From Erythroxylum novogranatense (taxonomy: Eukaryota > Streptophyta > Magnoliopsida > Malpighiales > Erythroxylaceae): a stretch of 64,000 nucleotides of DNA. The stretch spans positions 69,207,523 through 69,271,522 of the forward strand of contig CM057228.1 of assembly GCA_029891385.1 (NCBI GenBank), given 5' to 3'. The stretch's first letter is position 1, and each line of letters opens with the position of its first letter. Below, one piece after another: positions 34,684 through 46,627 of the stretch. A model generated the notes under the pieces. The model searched no databases. It saw only the letters and a list, made by a program, of their open reading frames with translations, and was not told where the DNA came from. Made by a program: the position numbers and the translations under genes.

Positions 34684-37001
34684 GTGAGTTCTTTCGATTT
34701 CTCACTTTCTCATTGCCCTTACTTTTCTTTGAGTCTCCCACTATGTCATGTCCAGCTATGCTATACTTCACCTTTTATTCGATCAAATTTGAATTCACTT
34801 CGATGACACTCAACACATAACCGTTTGCCCATTTCGATATGTAAGACTTCTTCCCGTAATCAAATAGTTCTTTTTACTTTCAATACACTCAAAATCTATG
34901 GCCATAGGTGCTTCAATGATTATCATAATACTATCGGGGCATTATATATATAACCCAAATTTCCTTATGCCCATGATTTATTCCCCTTAAAAAAAAACTC
35001 TGATTCCTCATTACGGTAATAGTATCTCACAATTTTTCACTTCTTCCCAATTGACTTTTTCTTCACAAATGATTTTCCTCAATCCATTCTGTTTTCCTTT
35101 AATTTCACATTGATGTATTCACACGTTTGTTTATTCTTATCAGTTTCTCCACAATTTTAATTATGGGTTGATAACACCTTCATCATAACTAAGTTGTCTC
35201 TCCCAAGTGTATTTACACAGAATAATAGACCTGCATTCTCCTCATTTTAGCAACTTCCCCATTTTAGCCAATTATGTCTCCTCATTTTTTTTTCAATAAT
35301 TCAAACGTCGGCTATTTTACATCAAACACAATACCCAAATTTTGAGTAGCATTTTCTACCCCTTATGCTTGAGTCTCCACAAGGATTAGGACTCCAATAA
35401 TTACTTTTAGTCACTTTATATTTCACTTATCCCTTCATTGCAACATTTCAATTCGAATCATCTAATCAATTTAACCCAAATCCGTATCAATTAACTATTT
35501 TCCATAATCACATAATAACCAATCTTAGTATTTCTCAATTCCAACTATTTATATGTCTCATTACAATCAATTTAACTCATAACCTATATAACCAGAACAT
35601 TCCGTTTAACAAAGCTGATTACAACGTTACTCAAATTCTTTATTCCACTTTCCCGGTATTTTTCATCAAAATCCTACATTTTTTTAAAGACGTAAATAGG
35701 ATAATCTCACTAACGGGTAATTTGGGTTAACGATACCTTGATCTTATCTGAGTCTAACTCACACTTCCCCTTTTTGGTGTCCATTCTTGATCGGGGTCTT
35801 TCTTCTTTTTCCTTCATTACTCATATCTGATCATATTATTATCAATCTCAACTCATTTCCAATTGACCACTATAAGTACTTTCACATCTCACCTTTGAGA
35901 CTTTAAACACTAGGCATTCTGACAAGCACTTATTCACTAAGTTACCGATTTCTTCCTGTATCACTTTCCACGATTATCATACACTTATGCTTAATAATGT
36001 CACTTCGTATAGTAATCCCATTAGCAAATACACACTCATATAAGCAATTCAACTGATCTTTGACAGTTTCTTCATCTCCCATTATTCTCATCTCATTGTC
36101 CAATTTTCCATTATTTCATCATACCGACATACGTTTGCAATCAATTCAAAATCATAGATGCATAATCATATTCTCTCATTAAACCATAAACTTATCTAAT
36201 CCCAAATCCAATCCCATCCTTGTTAAATCACAAAACATTTTGTTTTCAATCAATCTTATTTATACACTTTCAATCTTACCATTTTACTATATCATTACTT
36301 TCCCTTATCAATCCACAACAATAATATACATATCCATGCAAGGTTTATTCTCCAAAATAGTCAAAATTGCGATTTTCCAAAGTTATCCCATGAGTGTCCG
36401 TTAAACGGACATGATTCGACCATACTGCCTCCTTTTTCCTGAGAAAGTCAACATCTATCTTTCACAACCCCTTTCCCTTTCAAACCTTTTCCAAACTTCC
36501 AACACTTTTTCTCTCATGATATCTTCCCATAAACTTCTCAAATCCACACCTTCTAACATTAACCCATTTCATGACAACTCAAAATCAATTTCATTTCATG
36601 AAGTCCCCAATTCTCACATTATTCCATTTATCAAACTCATTACCTTTATTCCTTTATAAAATACTATACCAACCGCTTTATACTTACACATTCATTACAT
36701 TAAGTCGATAGCTACTTCATACACACCTTAAATTATTCCACACTATAGTACCCCAATATAACAATGGTGCCATAATCCATAATATGTTGATGCTAAATCT
36801 CCATCAGATCATATCGCCTCTATTTTCTCACATTATGACATATCATTATGTACATCACTTTTTCACTATTAACACTAGACACATGCTCATGCATGTGACC
36901 CATATACTCGACTAGGGATCAGTTACTACTGTCTACTTAACATGACTTAAATGCATGTCATTAAACCACATTTCAGAAAACGCCCATAAGATTGTACTTC
37001 T

Positions 37002-37016
37002 GGCCCTCTAATACCA
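37002..37016 (-). other. Gypsy-C primer-binding site
   Basis: The minus strand reads TGGTATTAGAGGGCC four bases after the 5' LTR, close to the initiator tRNA-Met complement TGGTATCAGAGC. Confidence 0.75.
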
Positions 37017-37020
37017 CATA

Positions 37021-40000
37021 TGTAGCATCCCACTCCCGCAAGACTCGAACCTGATATCGACGGTGATATCCGAGCTCGTGACTCGTGAGGGTGGCATGCT
37101 AGAACACTCAATTAGTCAATAATTGGTACCATTTTTCTTTTTTTTTTACTAAAAGAAGCATTAACAAATGCCAAAGCCCATTTTCACTTTGGGCCAAATC
37201 AATTCACAAGTTGATAAAACATTGTTTTCAACACATTGCGATCAATACTTTGTCACTAGTCGGATAGGGGCCCAATTCCATTTCTAATGCATTTCAATTG
37301 CAATCCCCTTTCACTTTGAGCCAATGGGGCTCATTTCAATGCACAAAACACTCACAAACCCTTACAATTGATACATATTGACATACACAAGAATATTCAT
37401 ATTTAATCAATCCCATTTACTTAGCTTCCCATGTTTCAGCACTTATTACAAACTGAAATGTTCAATTATACATTGCATAAAAATCGTAGAATACACTTCA
37501 TACAAAAATCCTAATGTAGACACGAACTGATCCCAACCTCTAATTTTGCAGAAGGCCTACTCCCGTTGCATAACGGGGTAATCTTCTGAAACCTGAAAAA
37601 TAAATGCAAATTTTGGGTGAGTTTTGCGAACTCAGTGAGTGACCATCATTGATGGTTCACCCAGTCACACAATACATAAATACGTTCCCATAATCGCATT
37701 TCACATTCACTATCACACTTTATATTCACAATCAATCCAATGCTATGTTCCCAATCAATACAATTTCGTATGCCCAATCAATATAATTTCATATATCTAT
37801 TCAATACAAGTAAGTCAGTCCCATTCAATACGAGTAAGTCAGTCCCATTCAATACAATTTCATATGTCCCATTCCATACCATTTCATATTCCCATTCAAT
37901 GCAAATTCATATTCCCATATACACATAGATCAATGCACATTTCAATAACTCAAGCACATTTAACAAAATGCATATGAAATGCTTATGAAACCCCTTTCTC
38001 AGTTATTACATTGTTGGTCGAGTGCCTGTACTGTCCCGTATCCATGGATACCGGGCTCATTAATCGTTGAGCCATTGGCTCTCGAGCTCGAGGCTCGTTT
38101 TCATTCGTTGAGCTTTAAGCTCTAGCGGTGGCAAATCAGGTCCAACTTCCATTATCCATTTATGCATTCATGAATGGAATGCATAGAACACAATATATCA
38201 TGTCAATTTCATTCAATTCCAGTAAACCAATCCCATTCAAAACAATCAAGTCAATCATATTATGCATACATAAGTACATGAGACTCAATCTCCAGTTATT
38301 TAGTTCTTTGTTGTGATCGAGTGTCTAAACTGTCCCATATAGAGCTCATTGTCGTTGAGCTTGTAGCTCTAATAACTGTCCCATATAGGGCTCATTGTCG
38401 TTGAGCTTGTAGCTCTAACAACTGTCCCGTATAGGGCTCATTGTCGTTGAGCTTGAGGCTCTGAATCAATATCTGAGCACGAAGCTCTTTTCACTCGGTG
38501 AGCTTTAAGCTCTAATCATTGACTACTCTGGTCACAACTCCCATTATATTTCATTTAGTCATGCACCAAAATGCATTGCTCATATTTGCACGAACTTAAT
38601 AAATCATGACCACTTATCATCGGACCGTAGTCCGACATTCAACATCTAGTTGAGAATTCACATTTCATCCATATGCAAATTATCTATATGCAATTATGCA
38701 TTCAAACCATTTAATAATCACATCATGTACACTTATTTCATCCAATTCACAATCAATGAGCACTTCAATAACGCAATTCCCAGTACACAATCAATCATCG
38801 AACCTCCTGTCCGGAACCCATATTCAATTTCAAGCAATATTACCATTCAACAATTAATCAATGTATGAATTTCATTCAATTGTAACTGAACCAAGTAAAC
38901 CATAAAAATAAGACCATCTAGGTCTACTCACAGTACGCTCCAGATTAGCATGAGCTTTTATGATCCGGAAACGTCTAGCTGTGGACATTTTGTCCTGTAT
39001 CATTCATATGCCAAACACAATTTGCACACACATTAATAAAGGTACAATCATATAGCCATCCCATTTTCACCTATGTATATGTGCAATATATAATGCATGC
39101 TCAATGACAATTCTGAGGTAAATGCTTTACACTAACAGATTGTCCATTATCAAATCATAATTCAATTTGTCTACTTGCATATGATCATTTTCAATTATCC
39201 ATTCAAATTTGACTCTTTAAGAGTCTAGCAAAAACCATACACTTGCATCTCATTTGATAACATAACTCAATTTACCGTCATTTCATTTCTAACCTTGTAT
39301 GATCTCCTCATATCCAATTCCCTATCATAATAAATCACTTAGTACCATTTACTAACTTCCTTGAACAATATCACAAGCATGTAAACAATTCCATTCCCAT
39401 TTACACATGCATTTGACACTTTTGATCCTACCCATTCATTCACCAAGTTTTAACCTTCGATTTCGCTTTAAACCTTTCATACATTAGTCCCATAGACTAA
39501 GGATAATTCTAGGTTCGTTTTAAAACCCATTTGAGGCTTAATTTATATCCTTTGTCTAGTGAATGTCCGTTAAACGGACTTGCATGTCCGTTTAACGGAC
39601 TGCTACAGGTCACCTATACCACTTTAAAAATTCGACCCTCAAAACGTCCGAATTTCGAAATTTTTCCTGAAATAGAAGTTGTAGATCTTGAAGTCTACTA
39701 TCCAATACATATAAAGATCATCTCATTCCGAGTTCTACACAAAGAGTTATGCCCCTTGCACTAAACCATGTTCAATTTAATTTTTATGAACTTCCAGATT
39801 TTAACTCTTCACTCTCAATACTAAATTCCTCATGCTTAACCAATTATTTCTAATGCAATACCCATCAATTATCCATTCTTATAACTCAATGTTAATTCAA
39901 TATCATCCATAAACAAGATAGGGTCCATTATTGATCATAAACACTTGAAAAGCAACACAATCATAGACATTCATTCATAACAATATCAACACCCCATTGC

Positions 40001-41780
40001 CTAACTTCATGCCATCATTTGGAATCTTTCAAGACAAAATTCACAATCAATAGCTTCATAAGATTTGTAGCCAAATGCCTATAGTTTCATTCAAGCCAAA
40101 TCTCAACTCCTCTAGACAATTATACAAACAATTATGCCTATCCAAGTAGAGCACACTCCCAAGATCAAGCCATTTCAAATTTCCAGATTTTCCATAAGTT
40201 CATTCTTACCATTTAACTCATTCAATTCCTCTTATGCCTAGATCAGCACCTCTATTGGAATTTTTCATCAATCTCTACCTCATTCAATTCAATAACTCAT
40301 TCACAACAAATCAAGAGCTACAGTTTACCATTATCCCAAAACAGGGCATAAAACAATATCCAAGTATAAAACCATTCTACATTCGTTCATGCATCTCTTT
40401 GAAAACCCATTCATCTCTAAGCCCTTCCATACCATTACATGTAAGTATCACTCATTCTACACATACATCAAGAGAAGAACGCACTTCATCATCATCCATA
40501 ACACAAACATAACCCTTGCACTAATCAATTCAACACACTCTAGTTTAAGCATCATGCAAGCTTAAAATACCCATGCTTATAACATTAAAACCATAACTTA
40601 CTTGATTTTCCTTCAATTTCTTCAAAGTCACCAAGAAACCCTAACTTTCTCATCTCCAAAATCTTCATATTCTAGGAGGTTAAGCTAGGTTTTTCTTAGC
40701 TCAACTCGAAGAGACAACAAAGAGGGAGCAAAAGTAGAAGATGAAGCAAAGTTTCCAAGCAGCAAAGCACCAAAACATGAAGGAGGAGAAGAGGGGGATG
40801 GGAGGTCATGAAAATATAAGAGAAGAGAGCAAAAACAAGTCACCAAATGGTCCTCCCAAGGAGAAAATGTCGTGAGAGAGAGTAGGGGAAGCTTTAATGA
40901 AGCTTAGATATTTTAAATACAAGGCTAAAACAATGCCACATGGCATAACCCTAAGCCTCCACTTGACATTTCCTCCTAACTCATCAATCTCATCAATTTC
41001 AAACCCAATTCCCACTAATTTATATTTGTCCATAATTCCTATAGCCACATATCCATCCAAAATCCCAGTATTTAACAATCAGTTCTACTGCCAATCATTG
41101 ATCGATCTGCCACTCGGCATTTTTCCTAGTTCAAATTTTCCCCTAAAATATTCTAGGAAAATTTCCTAAAATTTTCCAAAAATGCCAAATCACTAATTTC
41201 ACTATTCATAATAATTTTCGATAACCCCAACTCAAAATTCTAAAAACAATCCCATGTATTTCCAATTATACCTGGAAAATGTCAATTGAGTGTATGATCA
41301 ATAATTTTAATGTGTGCAATCATCCAATTTATCAATGAATATCCAAATATGATGCATTTTTATCAAAAACTCACTTAAGGCCACATGTACCAAATTTAAA
41401 ATGGTCAAAATCACAATTTACCAAAGTGGCCCCAAGCATGTCCGTTAAACGGACACGGACTCGCTAAGCAACCCAAAATCACCCGAGAGTGTCTGTTAAA
41501 CGGACTTCCCTGTCCGTTAACGGACATGAAACCACCAAGCGCTCCACTTTCTCCCGAGAAGGTCCGTTAAACGAACCTACATGTACGTTTGACGGACACG
41601 AGCCTTCCAACCAACATTCTTCAAAGATTTTTTTCCAAGTTTCCAACCCTCATTAATCATCAAACACTTCAAACAAAACACAATCATAACCATTTCCTCT
41701 AATTTCATTTAAACCAAGCCCCATAGCTCACATGCACCAAATTTTAGGGTTCTAACCAGAAGTAGGGGCGGGATGTTACA
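37021..41780 (-). repeat. Gypsy-C 5' LTR
   Basis: 4760 bp, TGTAGCATCCC to GGGATGTTACA. It has the same internal features as the 3' LTR: the foldable block at 37617-37667, 46-bp repeats at 38330-38467, a palindrome pair at 39565-39600 and an array at 41440-41597. About 110 bp near 37684-37800 are absent from the 3' LTR. A TATTTAAA on the minus strand near 40915 is a possible TATA box. Confidence 0.95.
41440..41597. repeat. Array of five GTCCGTTAAACGGAC palindromes, 5' LTR
   Basis: Copies are at 41440-41454, 41491-41505, 41512-41525, 41562-41576 and 41583-41597, with the pair at 39565-39579 and 39586-39600. They match the 3' LTR array one for one, with different point changes in each. Confidence 0.9.
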
Positions 41781-41785
41781 ATTAA

Positions 41786-42104
41786 TGCTAGAGATTTTGG
41801 ATTGTCTTGGTTTTATCAATTTTGTGGTGTTTAGTGAGCCTTTCATAGGTTCTATAAAAAACAATCCCTGTTTAGTTATCGCATCACAAATAAAATCCTT
41901 ATTCTCATATATTGAAACAACCTTTTCAAAATATAAGAAATAACTTGATTTTAGTAGAAAAAAAATAGAAATCATGTTCCTTACAATCATTGGCATGTAA
42001 TAAACATCCTCCAAATATAACCTATGACCACTAGGAAAGTCCAAGATAACTACTTCCACTGATTCTGCTGAAACATAGGAACCATATGCTATCTTGACTT
42101 GAAA
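41786..42104 (-). pseudogene. Copia-2 region between protease and integrase
   Basis: On the minus strand VVILDFPSGHRLYLEDVYYMPMIVRNMISI is the usual segment before the pre-integrase domain (compare LxLxxVLYVPxLxxNLISV). The frame is broken near 41860. At 41785 Gypsy-C interrupts the reading, which resumes at 29340. Confidence 0.82.
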
Positions 42105-43063
42105 CTAGCCTTTAGGTAGTCTTTTCCTTTGCTGGAACCCCTGCAAAGAATTACAAACATGGTTAGTGGCTCCTGAATCTAATATCCAAGAAGTAGATAA
42201 ATCTGCCACATTTCTAGTTCCTAACAAACTTAGGAATCCCATACCTTGTTCGCTTTTGAGGGACTCTAGGTAGACTGGATAGTTTCTTTTCCAGTAGCCA
42301 ATCTCATCACAGTGGAAACACTTTCCTTTGATGTTCTCTTTGGCCTTCTTTTTCATGGATTTGGCCTTGACCCCTGTTTGGGCCTTTTTTTTCATTGGAC
42401 CCTTCTTCTTTTCCTTGCCCTTACCCTTAGGCTTAGAAGAAGAAGCTACATTAGCTTCTGTCCCACGAGCCTTAATATTCAACATCTCGTCCGTGCTCTG
42501 GAGGGTATTCATCCACTCACTCAAGGTGTAACCCTTGCTATTGAGCTCATAGTCCAACTTAAACTGCTGAAAAGAAGAGTTTAAGCTATTGATGATCATA
42601 ATCATCTGCGTGTCCGCATCCATATTCGCCCCAAGCATCTCAGCCTCAGTGACCGCAGAGATTACCTTCATCATGTAATCTCGCACCGGTTCACCAGGTT
42701 TCTGTTTGAGATTATGAAAGGTTTGGATAGCTTTCACTTTTGCAGACCTAGTCCTCACACCAAACATCTCATATAGGTGATGGACCATTGCACTAGCATT
42801 TTTCATACAAGCAATTTGCTTTTGCAACATACCGATGTAGTTTTAATATAACACTTAGTAGTCTTGTCAGCATTCTGCCAACGCTCATGTTGTTGGACTT
42901 GCTCAGGAGTTGAATCTCCACTTGGAGGTGTAGGCTCATTTTCAATTAACACCCATGAAATACGTTCATATTGAAGAACAATGTCAAGGTTACTTCTCCA
43001 TTTATTAAAATTGTCTCCATTTTTCAATTTCTTATTAGTCAAGAGCAGGGTGAGTGGATTCAT
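42105..43063 (-). pseudogene. Copia-2 gag and protease motif
   Basis: Gag starts with the methionine codon at 43061-43063 (MNPLTLLLTNKKLKNGDNFNKWRSNLDIVL, the typical N-terminal block with the NFxxWRSNL motif). One frame change near 42820 separates it from the long frame 42105-42830. That frame reads MVHHLYEMFGVRTRSAK, VRDYMMKVISAVTEAEMLG and a lysine-rich stretch. The zinc knuckle at about 42282-42320 is CFHCDEIGYWKRNYP; a tyrosine stands for the expected histidine and another for the last cysteine, so zinc binding is lost. The protease motif WILDSGATNHVC follows, with DSGA at 42168-42179. This is the best-kept coding part of the element. Confidence 0.93.
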
Positions 43064-44549
43064 TTTGTGGTTGATTATGTCTGAAAATATAAATTATTAA
43101 AACATGAGCATACTAGTCAACAATTTATGGAACTTTGTATAAAATCATGATGCATGTATGCATGACAATAGATTTAACAAAACAAAAAAAATTAAAACAT
43201 TATACGACGGTTATTTTTCTTATCTATAACAGACTAAGTGACGGTGGGTCATCTTATCCATTAAAAGAAAAACTGCCCTCCCACTCAAAAACTACCAAGC
43301 ATCTCATGCCCAATTTTTAAGAAGCGCCTTAATTTGGTCCATACTTTTACCAACAGAGCTATGGTGGGCAGTTTATTGATAAAAAAATGTTGAGTGTTTA
43401 ACCATTTGATTCATTCACTAAAGATACCTACAAACCATGCCTCGGTGGGAGGTCACATTTGCTATCATTAAGTGAACTTATCCTTAAGGAGACCCAAACC
43501 GTGCAAGATCTAGGATCCATGCCCTCCGATGGGGAGTAACACTTCACCACATGCAAACGGGCCATCATTTGGAGACCGTGGACTCTCACAGAAGCATCCT
43601 CTCCCACTCAATCTTTTGGGCTTTAAGTTTTAAATACCATCTTGTCTAGATGCAATTTATTATCCATCTTATATTGTTTCATTATATATCTCATACATAA
43701 TGAATGCATGGCAAAGCCTAGGGTTGGCAATTTTCTAAATGACATGCAATCACATAATATCACATATTATAAGGATTCATTTCTCCATTCATCACAGAAC
43801 TAATAAAGCCACTTTTGATTGTCCATCCTAGAAAAATTAAATAATTACAAGCCTTTTAGGCCCAAAGTATTCTTCTTGGACTTGGATCTTCCACTTCGAA
43901 CTCTTCATAAACATGATCCGGCCCATTCGGTAAACAAAATGTAATGGCATATATGAAAATCGAATTTTGTCACTTTGAAAAATAAAATTCCAGCACCAGA
44001 TTTTTAGAAAACGAAATCTTTGTTTTGACAAAAAATTCTAGCACTAGTTTTCATTAAAACCGAAGCTCATTTCATGAAAATAAAAAAACAGCACTTAGTA
44101 TTTTAGTAAAACCGAAATTTGATTCTTTGAAACAAAAATCCAGCACTTGTTTTTACAATAAAAACCGAAAAGTGATCCATTGAAACAAAATTCCAGCAAC
44201 CATGTTTTCACAAAACTTATGCCAATACACAAAAGGATACACCGAAAATTTTACCTTTCCATTTCTTCAATCCATGGCTACTCCATCTTCATCATTACAT
44301 CAATTTGTACATTACAAAATCAAAGAAAATAGAAAAAATAAACCAAGGAGGAAACATGGTGAAGATAGACCACCCTCCTTGTTACAACCAATGAAGAAAT
44401 CTTACAAGGTAAATTTAACTTCTATGGACAACCAAAAGAGCAAACATACACCATGTACATTTCTATCACATAAAAATATGCAGCATACACAAAAAGATTG
44501 CCAACCCATGCATTCAATATATAGGAACCGAAATCATGCATTAGAAACT
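43064..44549 (-). other. Copia-2 leader
   Basis: About 1.5 kb of untranslated sequence between gag and the primer-binding site. At 43970-44220 a unit of about 50-60 bp with TTCCAGCACT and TAAAACCGAAA is repeated four to five times imperfectly. No protein is recognised; the plus frame 44202-44711 crosses the primer site and is chance. Confidence 0.7.
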
Positions 44550-44562
44550 GGCTCTGATACCA
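44550..44562 (-). other. Copia-2 primer-binding site
   Basis: The minus strand reads TGGTATCAGAGCC, matching the complement of the initiator tRNA-Met 3' end, two bases after the LTR. Confidence 0.93.
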
Positions 44563-44564
44563 AT

Positions 44565-45028
44565 TGTTGGATCGGAAAAAGAAAACATGCTTTATTTGGA
44601 AAAACAGTAGATTTCAAAACTTTTAAGAAAACATTACTTGTAGTGGAAGCAACAAATCCAAATCAACATGCCAATCAATACATGATATGGTATAAGGATA
44701 ATAAAATATAAACACGATCAGGAGTATTACCGACTCCTTCACTACAACTTTAAATCCTCCCTGCGCTATCCTCTCCTTCTTCGTGTATCCAAATCCTTTG
44801 CCTTTGACTCTTTTCCTTTAGCAATCTACTTTCTCCTTGTCGTAGTATCCTCAACCAATTAGATTTACCACCTGTTCTTCAAGGACAATTAGGTTAAATA
44901 ATCCTTTGGTGGGAAAGGAGAAGAAATGTTTGGAGGAGATTTTCTTAGAAGAAGAAGAAGCAAAATTGAAACTCTTTCAATTGGTATTTTTCGATTCTCT
45001 CTTTCATGAAAGGAGAGAAGGTGTAAAG
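44565..45028 (-). repeat. Copia-2 5' LTR, left part
   Basis: This is the U5 end of the LTR (TGTTGGATCGG at 44565), equal to 14830-15293 of the 3' LTR. Sire-D breaks it after TAAAG (45024-45028); it continues at 57130. Confidence 0.94.
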
Positions 45029-45971
45029 TGAAGTCAATCACACGTTAGTACAATGCTTATAATATAATAACGAATACACGAGAAAGGGGGGGTTTGAATT
45101 GTGTATTCCCCTTTTTGAAAACTTTTGAAAGAACTTTTTGTTAAAATCAAATTCTTTTACAAAAACTTTGGTAAGTTGGAATTAATCAAAACTTTGATAA
45201 CTTGTTTCGAAATTTAAGTAATAACAAAACTTTGAACTTAAAGAGATATCGAGTAGAGACAATTCGTCATAGCGATTTTATACTGGTTCACCCCAAACCG
45301 TGGGCTACGTCCAATCCTCAGAAGTATTTCTGAGATTTCACTATCTCTTCAACGTTTACAAGTATTGTTTCCGAGCCTCTTCAGGTCTCTACACTCAGTA
45401 TTCTTTCACTCTTAGCCTCTGCAGGCTATCTGTACTACTTTCTTACAAAAGTATTTCAACTGTGTTACAGTAATATTAGCTCTCAACTAATTTGCATAAT
45501 AATCTCACAGACAAGCTTCTTCATTCGCGTATACGTAAATCAATTCACTTTTAGCTAGCTTTTCAATCTTCGACTTTGACTCATATTTATAGCCTTTGTC
45601 TGCAACTGTTTCTTGATTCTTATTTCTTGAATCTTGAAAGAAATGGTTAATCAGTTGAGTTCTGTAATTAACTCGAACTGACTCTTGCGTCTGTTTTTTG
45701 GGTCTGTGTTTCTGCGTCTGTATTTCTGCGTCTGCGTCTGTTTTTCATTTTTATGCTCAGGTCTGCTTTTCCGAGTCGTGTTTCGCCTCAGATTTCGCGC
45801 TGCGTTTGTCTAATTTATGTCGTCTCGCTTTTCTTTTTCTCGTCTGCGTCCGTTTTTCATTTTGCTTCTGTATTTCTAATTCTCCTTCTGTTTTTCTACT
45901 TTACGTTTGCTTTTACTTCTTCTTTGTTATTCATTAAAATCATATATATGTAAATTCATTTTGACTCAACA
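45029..45971 (-). repeat. Sire-D 3' LTR
   Basis: 943 bp. The TATA box CTATAAATA (minus strand) is at 45584-45592. At 45680-45920 is a degenerate pyrimidine-rich repeat built on TTTCTGCGTCTG. Confidence 0.95.
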
Positions 45972-45987
45972 ATCTCCCCCTTTTTGA
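45972..45987 (-). other. Sire-D polypurine tract
   Basis: The minus strand reads TCAAAAAGGGGGAGAT just before the 3' LTR. This G-rich tract suits the plus-strand primer. Confidence 0.8.
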
Positions 45988-46576
45988 TGATAACAAATTA
46001 TATACATAAAAAGAAAAACAAAATACAATATTAAAATCCTATCTTAAAAAATCTTCTTCCTCTTCTTCCTTTCTTTTCTTCGACTCCTTCAATCACACCC
46101 TAAAGATTGTTTGATTGCTGACTTCCATTCTCTTCTCCCCCTATTTGTTATAATAAAAAATTATCAATGACGATGACTCTTTCTAGCGCCCCCTCACCGT
46201 AGGGTACACATCGGGACGCCCGAAGGTCGCTCCGACACGTATCCCACGATAAAGGTGCACTACAAGAAAATTCTACTATTAATCCACATGGCATCGCAAT
46301 AATTAAAACCAAATATCAGAAATCAGTAACTTTTAAAATCCAAAATATCACCGACATACCATCCAAAGAATGTAATAGATAAGTCTATTAGTCCCCTAAA
46401 CAAAACCAAAAAGGAAACTGATACAAGCATCTATCCTAAGTCATCCTCAAAAGTCCAACCCAGCTGACCGACCTGTGTGCCATCGCTTCCCTTGCCAACA
46501 CGCTCGCACGGCAGGAAAAGACTATCACCGGAGCTAGGAATCTACTCTAACAGTCCTGAAAAATACGATGCAATTT

Positions 46577-46627
46577 TTGGGTGAGTTTGCGAACTCAGTG
46601 AGAAACCATCATCGATGGTTCACTCAA
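46577..46627. promoter_or_regulatory. Conserved foldable block in LTR-E
   Basis: TTGGGT (46577-46582) faces ACTCAA (46622-46627) with one G-T pair. Inside are hairpins TGAGTT/AACTCA (46582-46587, 46592-46597) and ACCATC/GATGGT (46605-46610, 46614-46619). Confidence 0.6.

Larger units (their letters stand above)
33995..37020 (-). other. Gypsy-C internal region without coding capacity
   Basis: 3026 bp with no frame longer than 82 codons on either strand and no retroelement motif. An (AC)n(AT)n microsatellite is at 34653-34683. At 36361-36415 a piece resembling LTR U3, with one GTCCGTTAAACGGAC at 36396-36410, is embedded. The sequence is very AT-rich. It may be a decayed coding region or a true non-autonomous interior; I cannot tell which. 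Confidence 0.7.
29341..41780 (-). mobile_element. Gypsy-C: LTR element with 4.7-kb LTRs and no pol
   Basis: LTRs at 29341-33994 and 37021-41780 flank 3026 bp of internal DNA. The target-site duplication ATTAA is perfect (29336-29340 and 41781-41785), and Copia-2 reads on across it. The termini are TGTAGCATCCC (mutated to TATAGCATCCC at 29341) and GGGCGGGATGTTACA. The primer-binding site (37002-37016) and polypurine tract (33995-34010) both show minus-strand orientation. TGTAACATCCC LTR starts are common in Ty3/gypsy chromoviruses (Tekay/Del), which is the basis of the name. No gag, protease, integrase or reverse transcriptase motif was found, so it depended on proteins from another element. 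Confidence 0.9.

Noticed and set aside
37639..37977. Plus-strand frame of 112 codons in the Gypsy-C LTR
   Set aside because: Built from CATTCAATAC-type short repeats, with no domain; the homologous LTR carries a shorter, changed version.
44202..44711. Plus-strand frame of 169 codons
   Set aside because: Crosses the Copia-2 leader, primer-binding site and LTR; it cannot be a gene of its own.
45698..45937. Cysteine- and phenylalanine-rich plus-strand frame
   Set aside because: Produced by the TTTCTGCGTCTG repeat of the Sire-D LTR; the same at 56837-57250.
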